Source: Bosea sp. OAE506 (GTDB lineage: Bacteria > Pseudomonadota > Alphaproteobacteria > Rhizobiales > Beijerinckiaceae). From it: a DNA stretch of 64,000 nucleotides. The stretch spans positions 4,217,001-4,281,000 of the forward strand of contig NZ_JBEPOB010000001.1 of the NCBI RefSeq assembly GCF_040546595.1, in the 5' to 3' direction. Position 1 is the first letter of the stretch, and the number at the start of each line of letters is the position of its first letter. The notes beneath the pieces were generated by a model. It had not been told where the DNA came from. It was given only the letters and a program-made list of their open reading frames with translations, and did no database searches. The translations under genes and the position numbers were made by a program. This document shows, piece after piece, positions 8,386-17,219 of this stretch.

Positions 8386-9465
8386 CTAGGCCGCAGGCGG
8401 GGGACCGGAGGAGGCGCGGATCACCAGTTCGGCCTCGGCCTCGAAGGAGGCGGCGCAGTCGCGCCCTTCCAGCCGGGCGGTCAGAACCTGAGCGGCCACG
8501 CGGCCGATCTCGGCACCGGGCACGCGCACCGTCGTCACCGGAACGGGCAGATGGCTCATGATCTCGATGTCGTCATAGCCGACGATCGAGAGGTCGGCCG
8601 GCAGGCGAAGGCCCATCGCGAGCGCCTCCAGCACGGCGCCCACGGCGAGATGGGCATTGCCGCAGATAATCGCCGTCGGCTTGGGATCGGTCTGCCAGAG
8701 GCTCCGCAGGAAGCGCCGCCCATCGGCGATCGACCATTCGCCCATGGCGAAATGCTGCGGCCGGACAGCAAGGCCGCGGCTGGCGAGCGCGTCCCGCACG
8801 CCGTCGAGGCGCGCGCTGGCGCGGTCGTTGTTGAGGGTCGACTGCGCGATGACACCGAAGCGGACATGGCCGAGATCGGCCAGGTGCTCCGTCATCATCA
8901 TGAGCGCCTTGCGGTTGTCGGGGCCGACGCAGGTGCCGTGGGTCTGGGAGTCGTAGACGAAGGTGTTGACGAAGGGCATGTCGCGCCGCCGCAGCAGCGG
9001 CACCAGTTCGGGATGGTGCGCCTGCCCGACCAGGATCAGCCCATCGACGCCGCGCTCGACGAATTTGCGGACCTGACGCAGTTCCAGATCGGGATCATAT
9101 TCCGAGCAGGCGAGCAGCAGCGTGTAGCCCGCCTGCGACAGCTCCGACTGGATCGCCTGCGTCGCATGGGCGAAATCACCGATCGACAGCGCCGGAAACA
9201 CCGCGCCGATGGTCTGGGAGCGCCGGGTGCTCAGCGCCCTTGCCGCGCCGTCCGGCACCCAGCCCAGTTGCTCGACCGCGACTGCGATGCGCTCGCGCAG
9301 ATCGGCCGAGACGACGTCGGGATTGTTGATGGCGCGCGAGACGGTCGCCGTCGAGACGCCCGCCGCCTGCGCCACCTCGCGCAAACCGACGCTGCGGCGC
9401 GCCTCGCCGCGCCCCTCGGACGGCACCATGGCGGCTCGCCTGTCGACAGTCTTGACCCTCGTCAT
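8386..9465 (-). CDS. LacI family transcriptional regulator
   Basis: DNA-binding repressor of 359 aa. After an unusual 25-residue extension come the LacI helix-turn-helix (VGLREVAQAAGVSTATVSRA, then INNPDVVS) and the hinge (YVPDGAARALSTRR-like). The periplasmic-binding-protein effector domain ends near QVLTARLEGRD. The ATG at 9465 follows GGGAGAG on the minus strand. Two LacI-type operators at 11029-11042 and 13724-13737 sit in the divergent promoter regions of the same cluster, so it probably represses the whole cluster and itself until a pathway ligand binds (inference). Confidence 0.92.
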   Translation of the reverse strand: MTRVKTVDRRAAMVPSEGRGEARRSVGLREVAQAAGVSTATVSRAINNPDVVSADLRERIAVAVEQLGWVPDGAARALSTRRSQTIGAVFPALSIGDFAHATQAIQSELSQAGYTLLLACSEYDPDLELRQVRKFVERGVDGLILVGQAHHPELVPLLRRRDMPFVNTFVYDSQTHGTCVGPDNRKALMMMTEHLADLGHVRFGVIAQSTLNNDRASARLDGVRDALASRGLAVRPQHFAMGEWSIADGRRFLRSLWQTDPKPTAIICGNAHLAVGAVLEALAMGLRLPADLSIVGYDDIEIMSHLPVPVTTVRVPGAEIGRVAAQVLTARLEGRDCAASFEAEAELVIRASSGPPPAA

Positions 9466-9498
9466 GCGCTCATCTCTCCCGCTCCGGCCGGCAGGACC

Positions 9499-10185
9499 TC
9501 AGGCGAGCTGCGGTTTCGCCAGACCGTATTGCAGGCGGTAGATGCCATAATCGCGCGCCGGATCGTAGCCGGATGCGAAGGCCGACAGCGTCTGCGGCGG
9601 CGCATGGGCGGCAAGCGCCGCCTCGAGCGGCGCGGCCTCGACGGCCTCCACCAGCAGGATCCAGTCCGCCGTCTGGTCGGGCTCGCCGCGCAATGCCTTC
9701 TCGGCGGTGGCACCGCCACCACCGCCCTGCCCTTCGAGCAGATGCACGGCGGCGATCGAGGGCGCTGCCTGCAGCTTGTCCATCACTGTGCTCAGCCCGG
9801 CGAAGAATGCGTCACGCTCGCCGCTCGCTGCCAGCCGGAGCGTCGCGACGAAGGCCCCGTCGCCGAGCCCGCGGCTCCTCGCGACATGGCAGATCGTCCG
9901 CGACGTTTCGCGGAAATGCCGGACGACCTGCTGCGTCCAGGGCGACGGCGCGTTCAGCCGGGCCAGATAGTCCGGCGAGACCAGAACCTCAGGCGTCTCC
10001 GTCTCGTAGAAGTTGAAGTATTTCGGCGTGCCCCGCTCCGCCACATAGCGGCGCCCACGCAGGAAGCCCGGTACCGCGACGCGCTCGGGGATATGCTCGC
10101 CGATATGCCAGGCGACGAAATCGGCCTCCGCCTCGTCAGCGATGCCGTTCCAGATCGCCAGCACGCCCTTGCCCGCCAATGCCAC
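9499..10185 (-). CDS. Conserved hypothetical, dimeric alpha-beta barrel-like protein
   Basis: 228 aa, no signal peptide. The N-terminal part contains the segment WHIGEHIPERVAVPGF followed by GRRY, typical of EthD/ABM-like ferredoxin-fold proteins. A second similar half follows a glycine run (GQGGGGGAT near residues 149-156), suggesting two tandem ferredoxin-like folds. The family has no firm function; related small barrels assist or catalyse steps in catabolic pathways. It sits between the SDR and lacI with short gaps, so it is part of the same transcript. I do not assign a reaction. Confidence 0.75.
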   Translation of the reverse strand: MALAGKGVLAIWNGIADEAEADFVAWHIGEHIPERVAVPGFLRGRRYVAERGTPKYFNFYETETPEVLVSPDYLARLNAPSPWTQQVVRHFRETSRTICHVARSRGLGDGAFVATLRLAASGERDAFFAGLSTVMDKLQAAPSIAAVHLLEGQGGGGGATAEKALRGEPDQTADWILLVEAVEAAPLEAALAAHAPPQTLSAFASGYDPARDYGIYRLQYGLAKPQLA

Positions 10186-10197
10186 GTCGTTCTCTCC

Positions 10198-10941
10198 TCA
10201 GACCCTGTGCAACTGCAGCCCGCCGCCGACATCGATATGGATGCCGGTCGCATAGGGGATCGCCCCCGTGACGAGCGCGGCGACGGTGCGCCCGACATCG
10301 GACGGCTCGCCCCAACGCTGCATCGGAATGCCGCCGGCCGCGAGCAGCGCATCGTATTTCTCGGTGGCGGGCGCCGTCATCGCCGTGCGGATCACGCCCG
10401 GCCGAACCTCGAACACGGCGATGCCGTCGGCGGCCAGGCGCGAAGCGAACAGCTTCGCCATCATGCCGACGCCGGCCTTGCTGATGCAGTAGTCGGCGCG
10501 GTTCTCGCCGACGATCTCGGCATTGGCCGAGCCGATGAAGACGATCGAGCCCGGCTGGCCCGGAGCACGCGCCAGCCGCCGGCGCGCGAACGCCTGCGTC
10601 AGGAAGAAGCCCGCCCGGAGATTCACCGAAAGCGTGTCGTCGAAGCTCCCCGGCGAGAGATCAAGCAGGTCGCCGCGCTGGCGCGAGGTGATGCCGGCAT
10701 TGTTGACCAGGCAGTCCGGCTCTCCAAGATCGGCGGCAATCCGCTCGATCAGCGCGTCATGGCCGGCAAGATCGGCCACGTCGCGGCTGTAATAGGCGCC
10801 GGCGCCGGCCGGAATGGCTTGCGCCTCGGCGGCCGGCTCCTGGCTGACGCGCGCCACGACGAAGCCGGCGGCCGAGAGCGCCTCCGCGATCGCCGCGCCG
10901 ATGCCGCGCCCCGCCCCGGTGACGATCGCAACGCGTTTCAC
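10198..10941 (-). CDS. SDR family NAD(P)-dependent oxidoreductase
   Basis: Classical short-chain dehydrogenase of 247 aa (FabG-like). It has TGAGRGIG near residues 9-16, NNAG around 80-83, the serine segment VFIGSANAE, the YCISK catalytic Tyr/Lys pair and a C-terminal G-I-H-I-D-V-G-G-G. It is the first gene of the minus-strand run, read from the divergent promoter that carries the LacI operator at 11029. It probably oxidises a hydroxyacyl or hydroxy-acid intermediate (inference). Confidence 0.9.
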   Translation of the reverse strand: MKRVAIVTGAGRGIGAAIAEALSAAGFVVARVSQEPAAEAQAIPAGAGAYYSRDVADLAGHDALIERIAADLGEPDCLVNNAGITSRQRGDLLDLSPGSFDDTLSVNLRAGFFLTQAFARRRLARAPGQPGSIVFIGSANAEIVGENRADYCISKAGVGMMAKLFASRLAADGIAVFEVRPGVIRTAMTAPATEKYDALLAAGGIPMQRWGEPSDVGRTVAALVTGAIPYATGIHIDVGGGLQLHRV

Positions 10942-11002
10942 GGCGCCGGTCTCGCGGCCTGACCGGCAGGGCCTCTCATGGTCGGGGCAAGGCGGCTCGG
11001 GC

Positions 11003-11032
11003 TTGACACTGGTCGACTCCCAATTCTATGCA
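11003..11032 (+). promoter_or_regulatory. Candidate sigma-70 promoter of the CoA-transferase gene
   Basis: A perfect TTGACA (11003-11008) is followed after 18 bases by TATGCA (11027-11032). The LacI-type operator at 11029-11042 overlaps the -10 element, which would block polymerase directly. The gene start at 11098 lies about 60 bases downstream of the predicted transcription start. Confidence 0.55.
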
Positions 11033-11042
11033 AGCGGTTACA
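11029..11042. promoter_or_regulatory. LacI-type operator TGCAAGCGGTTACA
   Basis: Matches the LacI/GalR family pattern TGnaAnCGnTnnCA with the central CG. It is in the divergent region between the SDR (minus, 10941) and the CoA-transferase (plus, 11098) and overlaps the candidate -10 element. A second copy is at 13724-13737. Confidence 0.75.
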
Positions 11043-11097
11043 AAACCGGCTGCGAAAGTCAATCGCCCCGATGCCGGACGCAGCGAGGAAGCGACCG

Positions 11098-12735
11098 ATG
11101 AAGGTGATCAGCGCGAGCGAGGCGGCCTCGCTCATCCAGGCCGGCGACAGCATCCTGGTCAGCGGCTCAGGCGGGGGACATTGCGTGCCGGAGGCCGTGC
11201 TGGAGGCGGTCGAGGCCCGCTTTCTCGAGACTGGCGCCCCGCGCGACCTCTGCCTGATCCACGCCGTCGGCATCGGCGACCGCAAGCTGAAGGGCGCGGC
11301 GCGCTTTCGCCACGCGGGCATGCTCAGGCGCAGCATCACCGGCGCGCTGGTCGATTCCCCACCGCTGATCGAGCTGGCGCAGAAAGATTTGATCGAATCC
11401 TACACGCTGCCGCAGGGCGTGATCGCGCAGATGACGCGCGAGATCGCGGCTGGCCGCCCCGGCGTCATCACCAAGACGGGACTGCACACCTTCGTCGATC
11501 CGCGCCAACGCGGCGCGCGGCAGAGTGCCTCGGCGCGCGAAGACATGGTCGAGTTGCTGGAGATCGGCGGCGAGGAGTGGCTGCGCTTCAAGCCCTTCCC
11601 ACTCGATGTTGTGCTGCTGCGCGGGACCACCGCCGACGAGGACGGCAACGTCACCATGGAGCAGGAGGCGGTGCCCGGCGAAATGCTCTCCTCCGCCCAG
11701 GCGGGCCGGCGCCTCGGCGCGGTCGTCGTCGTGCAGGTCAAGAGGCTGGCGCGGCGCGGGACGCTGCCGCAGCGTGCGGTGAAGATCCCCGGCATTCTCG
11801 TCGATTACGTCGTCGTCGACGAGAACCAGCGCCAGACCTACTGGAGCGACTACAATCCCAGCTATTCCGGCGAGATGCGGATTCCGCTGGAGGGCATGCG
11901 CCGCCTACCCTTCACCGAGCGCAAGATCGTCGCGCGCCGCGCGGCCATGGAGATCCGCCCGGGCGCGATCTGCAATCTCGGCGCCGGCATCTCGACCGGC
12001 GTCTCGGCGGTCGCGGCGGAGGAAGGCTTCCTCGACGAGATCGTGCTGACCAACGAGCAGGGCTTTGTCGGCGGCGCGCCGCTGACCGGGCCGGATTCCG
12101 GCGCCGCGCAGAACTACGACGCCGTCGTCGACCAGCCCTACCAGTTCGATTTCTATGATGGCGGCGGGCTCGACATCGCCTTCCTCTCCTTCGCCGAGGT
12201 CGACGGCGAGGGGCATGTCAATGTCAGCCGCTTCGGCGACACCATCGTCGGCATCGGCGGCTTCGTGAACATCAGCCAGAACTCCCGCAAGGTCGTGTTC
12301 AGCGGCACCTTCACCGCCGGCGGGCTGCAGATTGCCACCACGGATGGGCAGTTGCGCATCCTGCAGGAAGGGCGCAGCCGCAAGTTCGTCCGTGCCGTCG
12401 AGCAGATCTGCTACAATGGCAGCTTCGCCCGCGAGCAGGGCCGCGAGGCGGTCTTCGTGACCGAGCGCGCCGTCTTCCGCGTCGGCGCGGGCGGGCTCGA
12501 GCTCTGCGAGGTCGCGCCCGGCATCGATATCGAGCGCGACATCGTCGCCCATATGGACTTCCGCCCTGCCATCGCGGCCGATCTCAAGACGATGGATGCG
12601 CGCCTTTTCGCGGCCGAACCGATGGGCCTGAAGCGCGACATCGCGGCGCTCGGCTCGCAGGCGCGCCAGCCGCGACGCCGGCTGGGCCTGAAGGACAGCC
12701 CCCGGCGTGTCGCAGGCGTGGCCGAGCCGGCCTGA
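11098..12735 (+). CDS. Acyl-CoA:acetate/3-ketoacid CoA-transferase, YdiF-like (family I, alpha and beta fused)
   Basis: Cytoplasmic CoA-transferase of 545 aa with both halves in one chain, as in YdiF and propionate CoA-transferase. The N-terminal half begins VISASEAASLIQAGDSILVSG. The C-terminal half carries the active-site segment TNEQGFVGG with the probable catalytic Glu320. I chose the ATG at 11098 because GAGGAAG lies just upstream and homology begins at MKVIS; ATGs at 11071 and 10978 are possible but less likely. It opens the plus-strand side of the LacI-controlled divergon and would activate the imported acid as its CoA thioester (inference). Confidence 0.9.
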   Translation: MKVISASEAASLIQAGDSILVSGSGGGHCVPEAVLEAVEARFLETGAPRDLCLIHAVGIGDRKLKGAARFRHAGMLRRSITGALVDSPPLIELAQKDLIESYTLPQGVIAQMTREIAAGRPGVITKTGLHTFVDPRQRGARQSASAREDMVELLEIGGEEWLRFKPFPLDVVLLRGTTADEDGNVTMEQEAVPGEMLSSAQAGRRLGAVVVVQVKRLARRGTLPQRAVKIPGILVDYVVVDENQRQTYWSDYNPSYSGEMRIPLEGMRRLPFTERKIVARRAAMEIRPGAICNLGAGISTGVSAVAAEEGFLDEIVLTNEQGFVGGAPLTGPDSGAAQNYDAVVDQPYQFDFYDGGGLDIAFLSFAEVDGEGHVNVSRFGDTIVGIGGFVNISQNSRKVVFSGTFTAGGLQIATTDGQLRILQEGRSRKFVRAVEQICYNGSFAREQGREAVFVTERAVFRVGAGGLELCEVAPGIDIERDIVAHMDFRPAIAADLKTMDARLFAAEPMGLKRDIAALGSQARQPRRRLGLKDSPRRVAGVAEPA

Positions 12736-12738
12736 GGC

Positions 12739-13674
12739 TCAGGACTCTTTCCTCGACTGTTCCAGCCCGAGCATCAGAGCCGCGAGGGCCTCGAGCGTCG
12801 GCGTCGGGACTCCCTTGGCGCGCCCCCGCTCGATCACGCTGCCATAGATTGCCTCGACCTCGCTGGGGCGGCCCGCCTCGATGTCGCGGCGCATGCTGGT
12901 CTTGTTGCGCGCCGCCCCGCTGGCCACGATGCCGTCGAATGTCCGGTAGCGCGTCTCGGGAGGCAGATCGACCCCGCAGGCCAGCGCGACGGCGGCGGCC
13001 TCGTCCATCGCCCGCCGCGCGACCAGGGCCAGAGGCGGCAGGCCGGCGACACCGCCGATCGTCAGCCCCGTCAGCCCGCTGGTTGCGGACATGGCGACGT
13101 TCAGCATCAGCTTGCGCCATTTCTCGGTGAGAATGGACGCGCTCGCCTCTGTCGGGATGCCATGGGCGGTCAGCAGGGCAGCCAGGGCTTCGGCCCGCGG
13201 CGAGACCCCGCCCGACATCTCACCAATCAGGGTCGGCAGCGCGGCGTAGTTGCGCACCACGCCAGGGGCTTCCATCGTCGCGCCGAGCGAGGTCAGACCG
13301 CCCAGGACGGCCCCCGACCCCATGGCTTCCGCTATGATCTCCTCATTGCCGAGACCGTTCTGGAAGCTCACGGCAAGGGCGCCCGGCGCCATGAGTGGCG
13401 CCACAATCTGGCTGACCGCGCGTGTCGCATGCGCCTTGGACTGGACGAGAACGAGATCGGCCGGCGCGACGGCGCCGGGCTCGGTCGTGGCGCGAAGCGG
13501 GACGCTGCGCTCGCCTCCTTCCCCGACGATGACGAGGCCCCGTTCGCGGATCGCGGCGGCGCGCTCCTCGCTGCGCATCAGCAGCGTGACGCGCAGGCCC
13601 CGCTCGGCCAACAGACCGCCGAACAGGCAGCCCATCGCTCCCGCGCCGGCGACTACGACATGCGGATCCTTCAT
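12739..13674 (-). CDS. Ketopantoate reductase family protein (PanE/ApbA-like)
   Basis: NADPH-dependent reductase of 311 aa. It has VAGAGAMGCLFGG (8-20), the QNGLGN segment with Asn106 and the catalytic lysine Lys185 in TEKWRKLMLN, all as in 2-dehydropantoate 2-reductase. It is convergent with the CoA-transferase (3 bases apart) and divergent from the TauC-like permease. The promoter region between it and the permease holds the second LacI operator. In this setting it is more likely a catabolic 2-oxo/2-hydroxyacid reductase than the pantothenate enzyme (inference). Confidence 0.85.
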   Translation of the reverse strand: MKDPHVVVAGAGAMGCLFGGLLAERGLRVTLLMRSEERAAAIRERGLVIVGEGGERSVPLRATTEPGAVAPADLVLVQSKAHATRAVSQIVAPLMAPGALAVSFQNGLGNEEIIAEAMGSGAVLGGLTSLGATMEAPGVVRNYAALPTLIGEMSGGVSPRAEALAALLTAHGIPTEASASILTEKWRKLMLNVAMSATSGLTGLTIGGVAGLPPLALVARRAMDEAAAVALACGVDLPPETRYRTFDGIVASGAARNKTSMRRDIEAGRPSEVEAIYGSVIERGRAKGVPTPTLEALAALMLGLEQSRKES

Positions 13675-13723
13675 AGCCTGCCTCCCGCGACCGGCGTCGC
13701 CGCGACCCCGCGGATCATATCAA

Positions 13724-13737
13724 TGTAAGCGGATACA
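13724..13737. promoter_or_regulatory. LacI-type operator TGTAAGCGGATACA
   Basis: Second match to the LacI-family pattern, 10 of 14 positions identical to the copy at 11029 or better. It lies in the 200-base divergent region between the PanE-like gene (minus) and the importer operon (plus). A candidate plus promoter TTGTCA (13744-13749) with TAGCTT (13767-13772) lies just downstream; a TATGAT-like element for the minus gene lies on the other side. Confidence 0.72.
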
Positions 13738-13874
13738 TTTTGCTTGTCACGCGAGCCGGGCTCGACTAGCTTCTGCTCATCGATCATGGCGGCGCCCTGC
13801 CCAGGCAGCGTAGCGCCCCATCAAGAGTGCCGCCTTCGGGCAGGCGCCGGACAGCAGGGAAGGAGAGCCGGGAC

Positions 13875-14730
13875 ATGGCTTCGCAGATGGCGTCGCGCGC
13901 GGCGTCCGATTTCGACGGTGCGTCGGCCGCTGAGGCCGCGCCGCGGCGCCGCTCCCCGGCGATGCGACGGCTGCGTGCGATCGGCTGGAACCTGATCCCG
14001 CCGATGACCTTCGTCGCCATCGTCGCGCTCTGGTCCCTCTCGATCCAGTTCTTCAAGATTCCGGCCTATCTGCTTCCGGCGCCCGGCGCCGTGTTCCAGC
14101 GCGTCGTCACCGATGCCGGCATGCTCTGGCTCAACGCCAAGGTGACGCTGACCGAGATCGTGCTTGGCTTCGGCCTGACTGTCGTCTTCGCAATCCCGCT
14201 CGGCTTGCTGATTGCGCTCTCGCCGGTCGCCAAGCAGACGCTCTATCCGCCGATCATGCTGCTGCAGCTCGTGCCGAAGATTGCGGTGGCGCCGCTCTTC
14301 CTCGTCTGGCTCGGCTTCGGCATGGAATCGAAGGTCCTGCTGACGCTGCTGATGACCTTCTTTCCGCTCCTGCTGGCCAGCATCAGCGGCTTCCAGATCC
14401 TCGACCAGCGGCTGCTTTATCTGACGCAGTCGATGGGGGCGAGCACCTGGCAGACCTTCTGGTATCTGCGCTTCCCGGCCGCGCTGCCGGTCATTCTTCT
14501 CCGGCATCAAGACCTCCGCCACCATCGCCGCGACGGCCGCCATCGTCGCCGAGTTCGTCGGTGCCAATCAGGGCCTGGGCTATGTGCTGCTGCGCGGCAC
14601 CAGCACGCTGGACATCGAGCTGACCTTCGCGGTCCTCGTCGTGCTCACCGTCATCGGCATCGTCATCAACTACGCCGTCGAGTTCAGCGAGTGGCTGATG
14701 ACGCCCTGGCAGCGCCGCACCCGCCGCTGA
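13875..14730 (+). pseudogene. TauC/SsuC-like ABC transporter permease, single-base frameshift
   Basis: NitT/TauT-family permease, annotated across a frameshift. The first part (to about 14493) encodes a cytoplasmic lead, transmembrane helices and the segment up to FPAALPVI. The expected continuation FSGIKTSATIAATAAIVAEF and the end TPWQRRTRR are in the +1 frame, closing with TGA at 14728. One surplus T in CATTCTTCT (about 14494) explains it. The ATG at 13875 follows GGAGAG. Without correction the frame runs into the binding protein gene, giving a false fusion. It could be a sequencing error or a true inactivation; the rest of the importer is intact. Confidence 0.8.
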
Positions 14731-14828
14731 GCACGCCGCACGGGCAGCGGTGCGCCGGCCGAAGGGCCGACGCTCCGCCGCCACCGAGACGAAGACCAAA
14801 ACAAGACAAACACAATGGGAGGGTTCAC

Positions 14829-15827
14829 ATGAAGCACTGGATCAATCGCTCGCTGGCGGCCACCGCCTTCGCCGCCGGCCTCGGGCTTGCTGCCGCGCTG
14901 GCGCAGACCCCCGTCACCTTCCAGCTCAACTGGACGGCAGGCGGCCCCAATGCCGGCTTCGCCGCCGCCGTCGGCGAGGGCTACTACAAGGCCGCCGGCC
15001 TCGACGTGACGGTCGTGCAGGGCAACGGCTCGGGCAACACCGCCCAGCTCGTCGCCAGCGGCCGTTCGCAGCTCGCCTATGCGGATGCGGTGGCGATCAG
15101 CCAGCTCATCTCGAAGGGCGCGCCGATGCGGATCGTTTCGACGGTCTACCAGTCGAACCCGAACTCGGTGAACGCGCTCAAGAAGACCGGCATCAAGTCG
15201 CTCGCCGATCTCAAGGGCAAGAAGGTCGGCGTGCCCGCCGGTTCCTCACAGGGTCCCATGCTGCCGCTTCTGCTGAAGGCCAATGGCCTGAAGGAATCGG
15301 ACATGACGCTGATCAACATGCCGGTGGCCGCGATGGTGCCCTCGCTGCTGCAGGGCCAGGTCGATGCGATCCTCGGTTCGCTCGACGCCTACCAGATCCA
15401 GCTGGAGATGCAGGGCGCGGAGCTGAGCAACTTCCCCTTCGCCGACCATGGCGTGCCCACGGTCGCGACCTCGATCTTCGCCTCGAACGACTTCATCAAG
15501 CAAAATCCCGAGGTGCTGAAGAAGTTCATCGCCGCGAGCCTGAAGGGCTGGTCCTTCGCGCTCGACAACCCCGCCAAGGCGATCGAGCACGTCAAGACTC
15601 TGTTCCCGGACGTGAACGTCAAGCTCGCCACCGCCGAACTCGCCGCCATCACCCCCCTGTTCTGCAGCGGCGGCGCCAAGTTCATCGGCAAGGCCGAGGA
15701 CGCGCACTGGACCCGCACCCAGGCGCTGCTCTCCGAGGTCAAGCTCCTGCCCGAGGGCCAGGACCCCAAGAGCTACTACACCAACGAGTATCTGCCGGCG
15801 GACGGCGAGATGCGCGCCTGCAAGTGA
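14829..15827 (+). CDS. NitT/TauT-type ABC transporter substrate-binding protein
   Basis: Periplasmic binding protein of 332 aa in the SsuA/TauA/ThiY class. It has a Sec signal (INRSLAATAFAAGLGLAAALAQ) and the family start VTFQLNWTAGGPNAGFAAAVGEGYYKAAGLDV. The ATG at 14829 is preceded by GGGAGGG. Genes for its permease (upstream) and ATPase (16394) are in the same operon with a MaoC hydratase inserted. The ligand is presumably an organic acid fed into the CoA pathway encoded around it (inference). Confidence 0.9.
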   Translation: MKHWINRSLAATAFAAGLGLAAALAQTPVTFQLNWTAGGPNAGFAAAVGEGYYKAAGLDVTVVQGNGSGNTAQLVASGRSQLAYADAVAISQLISKGAPMRIVSTVYQSNPNSVNALKKTGIKSLADLKGKKVGVPAGSSQGPMLPLLLKANGLKESDMTLINMPVAAMVPSLLQGQVDAILGSLDAYQIQLEMQGAELSNFPFADHGVPTVATSIFASNDFIKQNPEVLKKFIAASLKGWSFALDNPAKAIEHVKTLFPDVNVKLATAELAAITPLFCSGGAKFIGKAEDAHWTRTQALLSEVKLLPEGQDPKSYYTNEYLPADGEMRACK

Positions 15828-15849
15828 GCAGGCGCTTCCCGCCCTCCCC

Positions 15850-16383
15850 GTGACCAGGACGATGCCGCACGCCATGCTGGACAAACCGAGACTGGGCTAT
15901 CGCTATGACGACCTCTTTGTCGGGATGCGCTTTCGCAGCCCGGGCCGGACGATCACCGATGCCGATCTGGTCGGTTTCGCGGGGCTGACGGGCGATTTTT
16001 CGGAGCTGCACACCAGCGACGTCTACGCCCAGAGCAGCCAGTTCGGCCGAAGGGTTGCCCATGGCATGCTCGGTCTCGCCTATGCCCATGGCCTGATGTG
16101 GGCGCGCACCGGCGAGCTGCGCGAGACGGCGATCGCCTTCCTCGGCATCGACGGCTGGCGGTTCGTCGGGCCGCTCTTCGTCGGCGACACGATCTTCGTC
16201 GACTACGAACTCGCCGAGTTGCGCGACAGCCGCTCGCGGCCGACGCAGGCGATCGCGACCTTCGAGGTCAAGGTCGTCAAGCAGGACGGCACCCTCGTGC
16301 AGCAGGGCCGCAAGGCCCTGCTGGTCTCCAAGGTCCCGCTCGATGCCGTCGCGGCCTCGACCACCGCCCCTGCGGCCAACTGA
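15850..16383 (+). CDS. MaoC family (R)-specific enoyl-CoA hydratase-like dehydratase
   Basis: Hot-dog fold hydratase of about 170 aa. The hydratase motif appears as GLTGDFSELHTS with catalytic Asp49 and His54 (numbered from the GTG at 15850), followed by RRVAHGMLGL. The start is uncertain: GTG 15850, ATG 15862 or ATG 15874 are all in frame, and homology begins near KPRLGYRYDDL. It is embedded among transporter genes, which ties the imported compound to acyl-CoA hydration (inference). Confidence 0.85.
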   Translation: MTRTMPHAMLDKPRLGYRYDDLFVGMRFRSPGRTITDADLVGFAGLTGDFSELHTSDVYAQSSQFGRRVAHGMLGLAYAHGLMWARTGELRETAIAFLGIDGWRFVGPLFVGDTIFVDYELAELRDSRSRPTQAIATFEVKVVKQDGTLVQQGRKALLVSKVPLDAVAASTTAPAAN

Positions 16384-16393
16384 CGGACAGGCC

Positions 16394-17218
16394 ATGCCCG
16401 ATCACGACCAGAAGTCCGGTGTGACGATCCAGATTCGCAACGTCTCCAAGGTCTTCGGGGCCGAGGACGAGAAACCTTTCCGCGCTCTGAAGCCGCTCGA
16501 CATCACGATCCCCGCCGGCCAGTTCATCTCGGTGGTCGGCGCCTCGGGCTGCGGCAAGAGCACGCTGATGCTGATGGTGGCCGGGCTGCTCTCCCGCTCG
16601 ACCGGGGAGATCACCGTCGACGGGCGCAGCGTCACCAAGCCGATCACCGATGTCGGCATCGCCTTCCAGGACCATCTGCTGCTCGATTTCCGCACGGCCT
16701 TCGAGAACGTCATGCTGCATGCGGATATCCGCGGGCTCGACCGGGAGACGCTGGCGCGGCGGGCGAAGGACCTGTTCGCGCAGCTGCGGCTCGAACACGC
16801 CATGGACAAGTATCCGAACCAGCTCTCGGGGGGCATGCGCCAGCGCGTCTCGCTGATCCGGACACTGGTCCACGAGCCGCCCGTCATCCTGATGGACGAG
16901 CCCTTCGGTGCGCTGGACGCGCTGACGCGCCTGCAGGTCCGCACCGATCTCGAGAGCCTCTGGCTGCGCCGGCGCCCGACCGTGCTGTTCATCACCCACA
17001 GCGTCGAGGAGGCGGTGGGCCTTTCCGACCGCATCCTCGTGATGAGCCCGAGCCCGGGCGAGGTGATCGACGACATCCAGGTCGACCTGCCGCGTCCGCG
17101 CCCGATCGTGCTCGGTGACGCCGCCGCCTTCGCGGCCTATGTCGACCGCATCCACCACCAGTTCGAGCGCATGGGCGTGCTTCACGGCATCACCCTGCCG
17201 CAACAGAGCGCAGCCTGA
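16394..17218 (+). CDS. NitT/TauT-type ABC transporter ATP-binding protein
   Basis: Cytoplasmic ATPase of 274 aa (TauB/SsuB class). It has Walker A GASGCGKST, signature LSGGMRQRVSL, Walker B VILMDEP and the switch histidine in LFITHSVEEA. The ATG at 16394 is 10 bases after the MaoC stop, and the first strand VTIQIRNVSKVF begins soon after; the upstream in-frame extension is unlikely. It energises the TauC-like permease and is followed after one base by the enoyl-CoA hydratase gene. Confidence 0.93.
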   Translation: MPDHDQKSGVTIQIRNVSKVFGAEDEKPFRALKPLDITIPAGQFISVVGASGCGKSTLMLMVAGLLSRSTGEITVDGRSVTKPITDVGIAFQDHLLLDFRTAFENVMLHADIRGLDRETLARRAKDLFAQLRLEHAMDKYPNQLSGGMRQRVSLIRTLVHEPPVILMDEPFGALDALTRLQVRTDLESLWLRRRPTVLFITHSVEEAVGLSDRILVMSPSPGEVIDDIQVDLPRPRPIVLGDAAAFAAYVDRIHHQFERMGVLHGITLPQQSAA

Positions 17219-17219
17219 C

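Noticed and set aside
8197..10962. A 921-codon plus-strand open frame opposite lacI, the hypothetical protein and the SDR
   Set aside because: It is antisense to three well-supported genes; its translation is arginine/alanine/glutamine-rich low complexity as expected from the opposite strand of GC-rich codons.
13827..15827. A single 666-codon permease plus binding protein fusion
   Set aside because: The middle of the frame translates to His/Arg-rich nonsense after position 14494; the real permease end is in the next frame and the binding protein has its own signal peptide and ribosome site.
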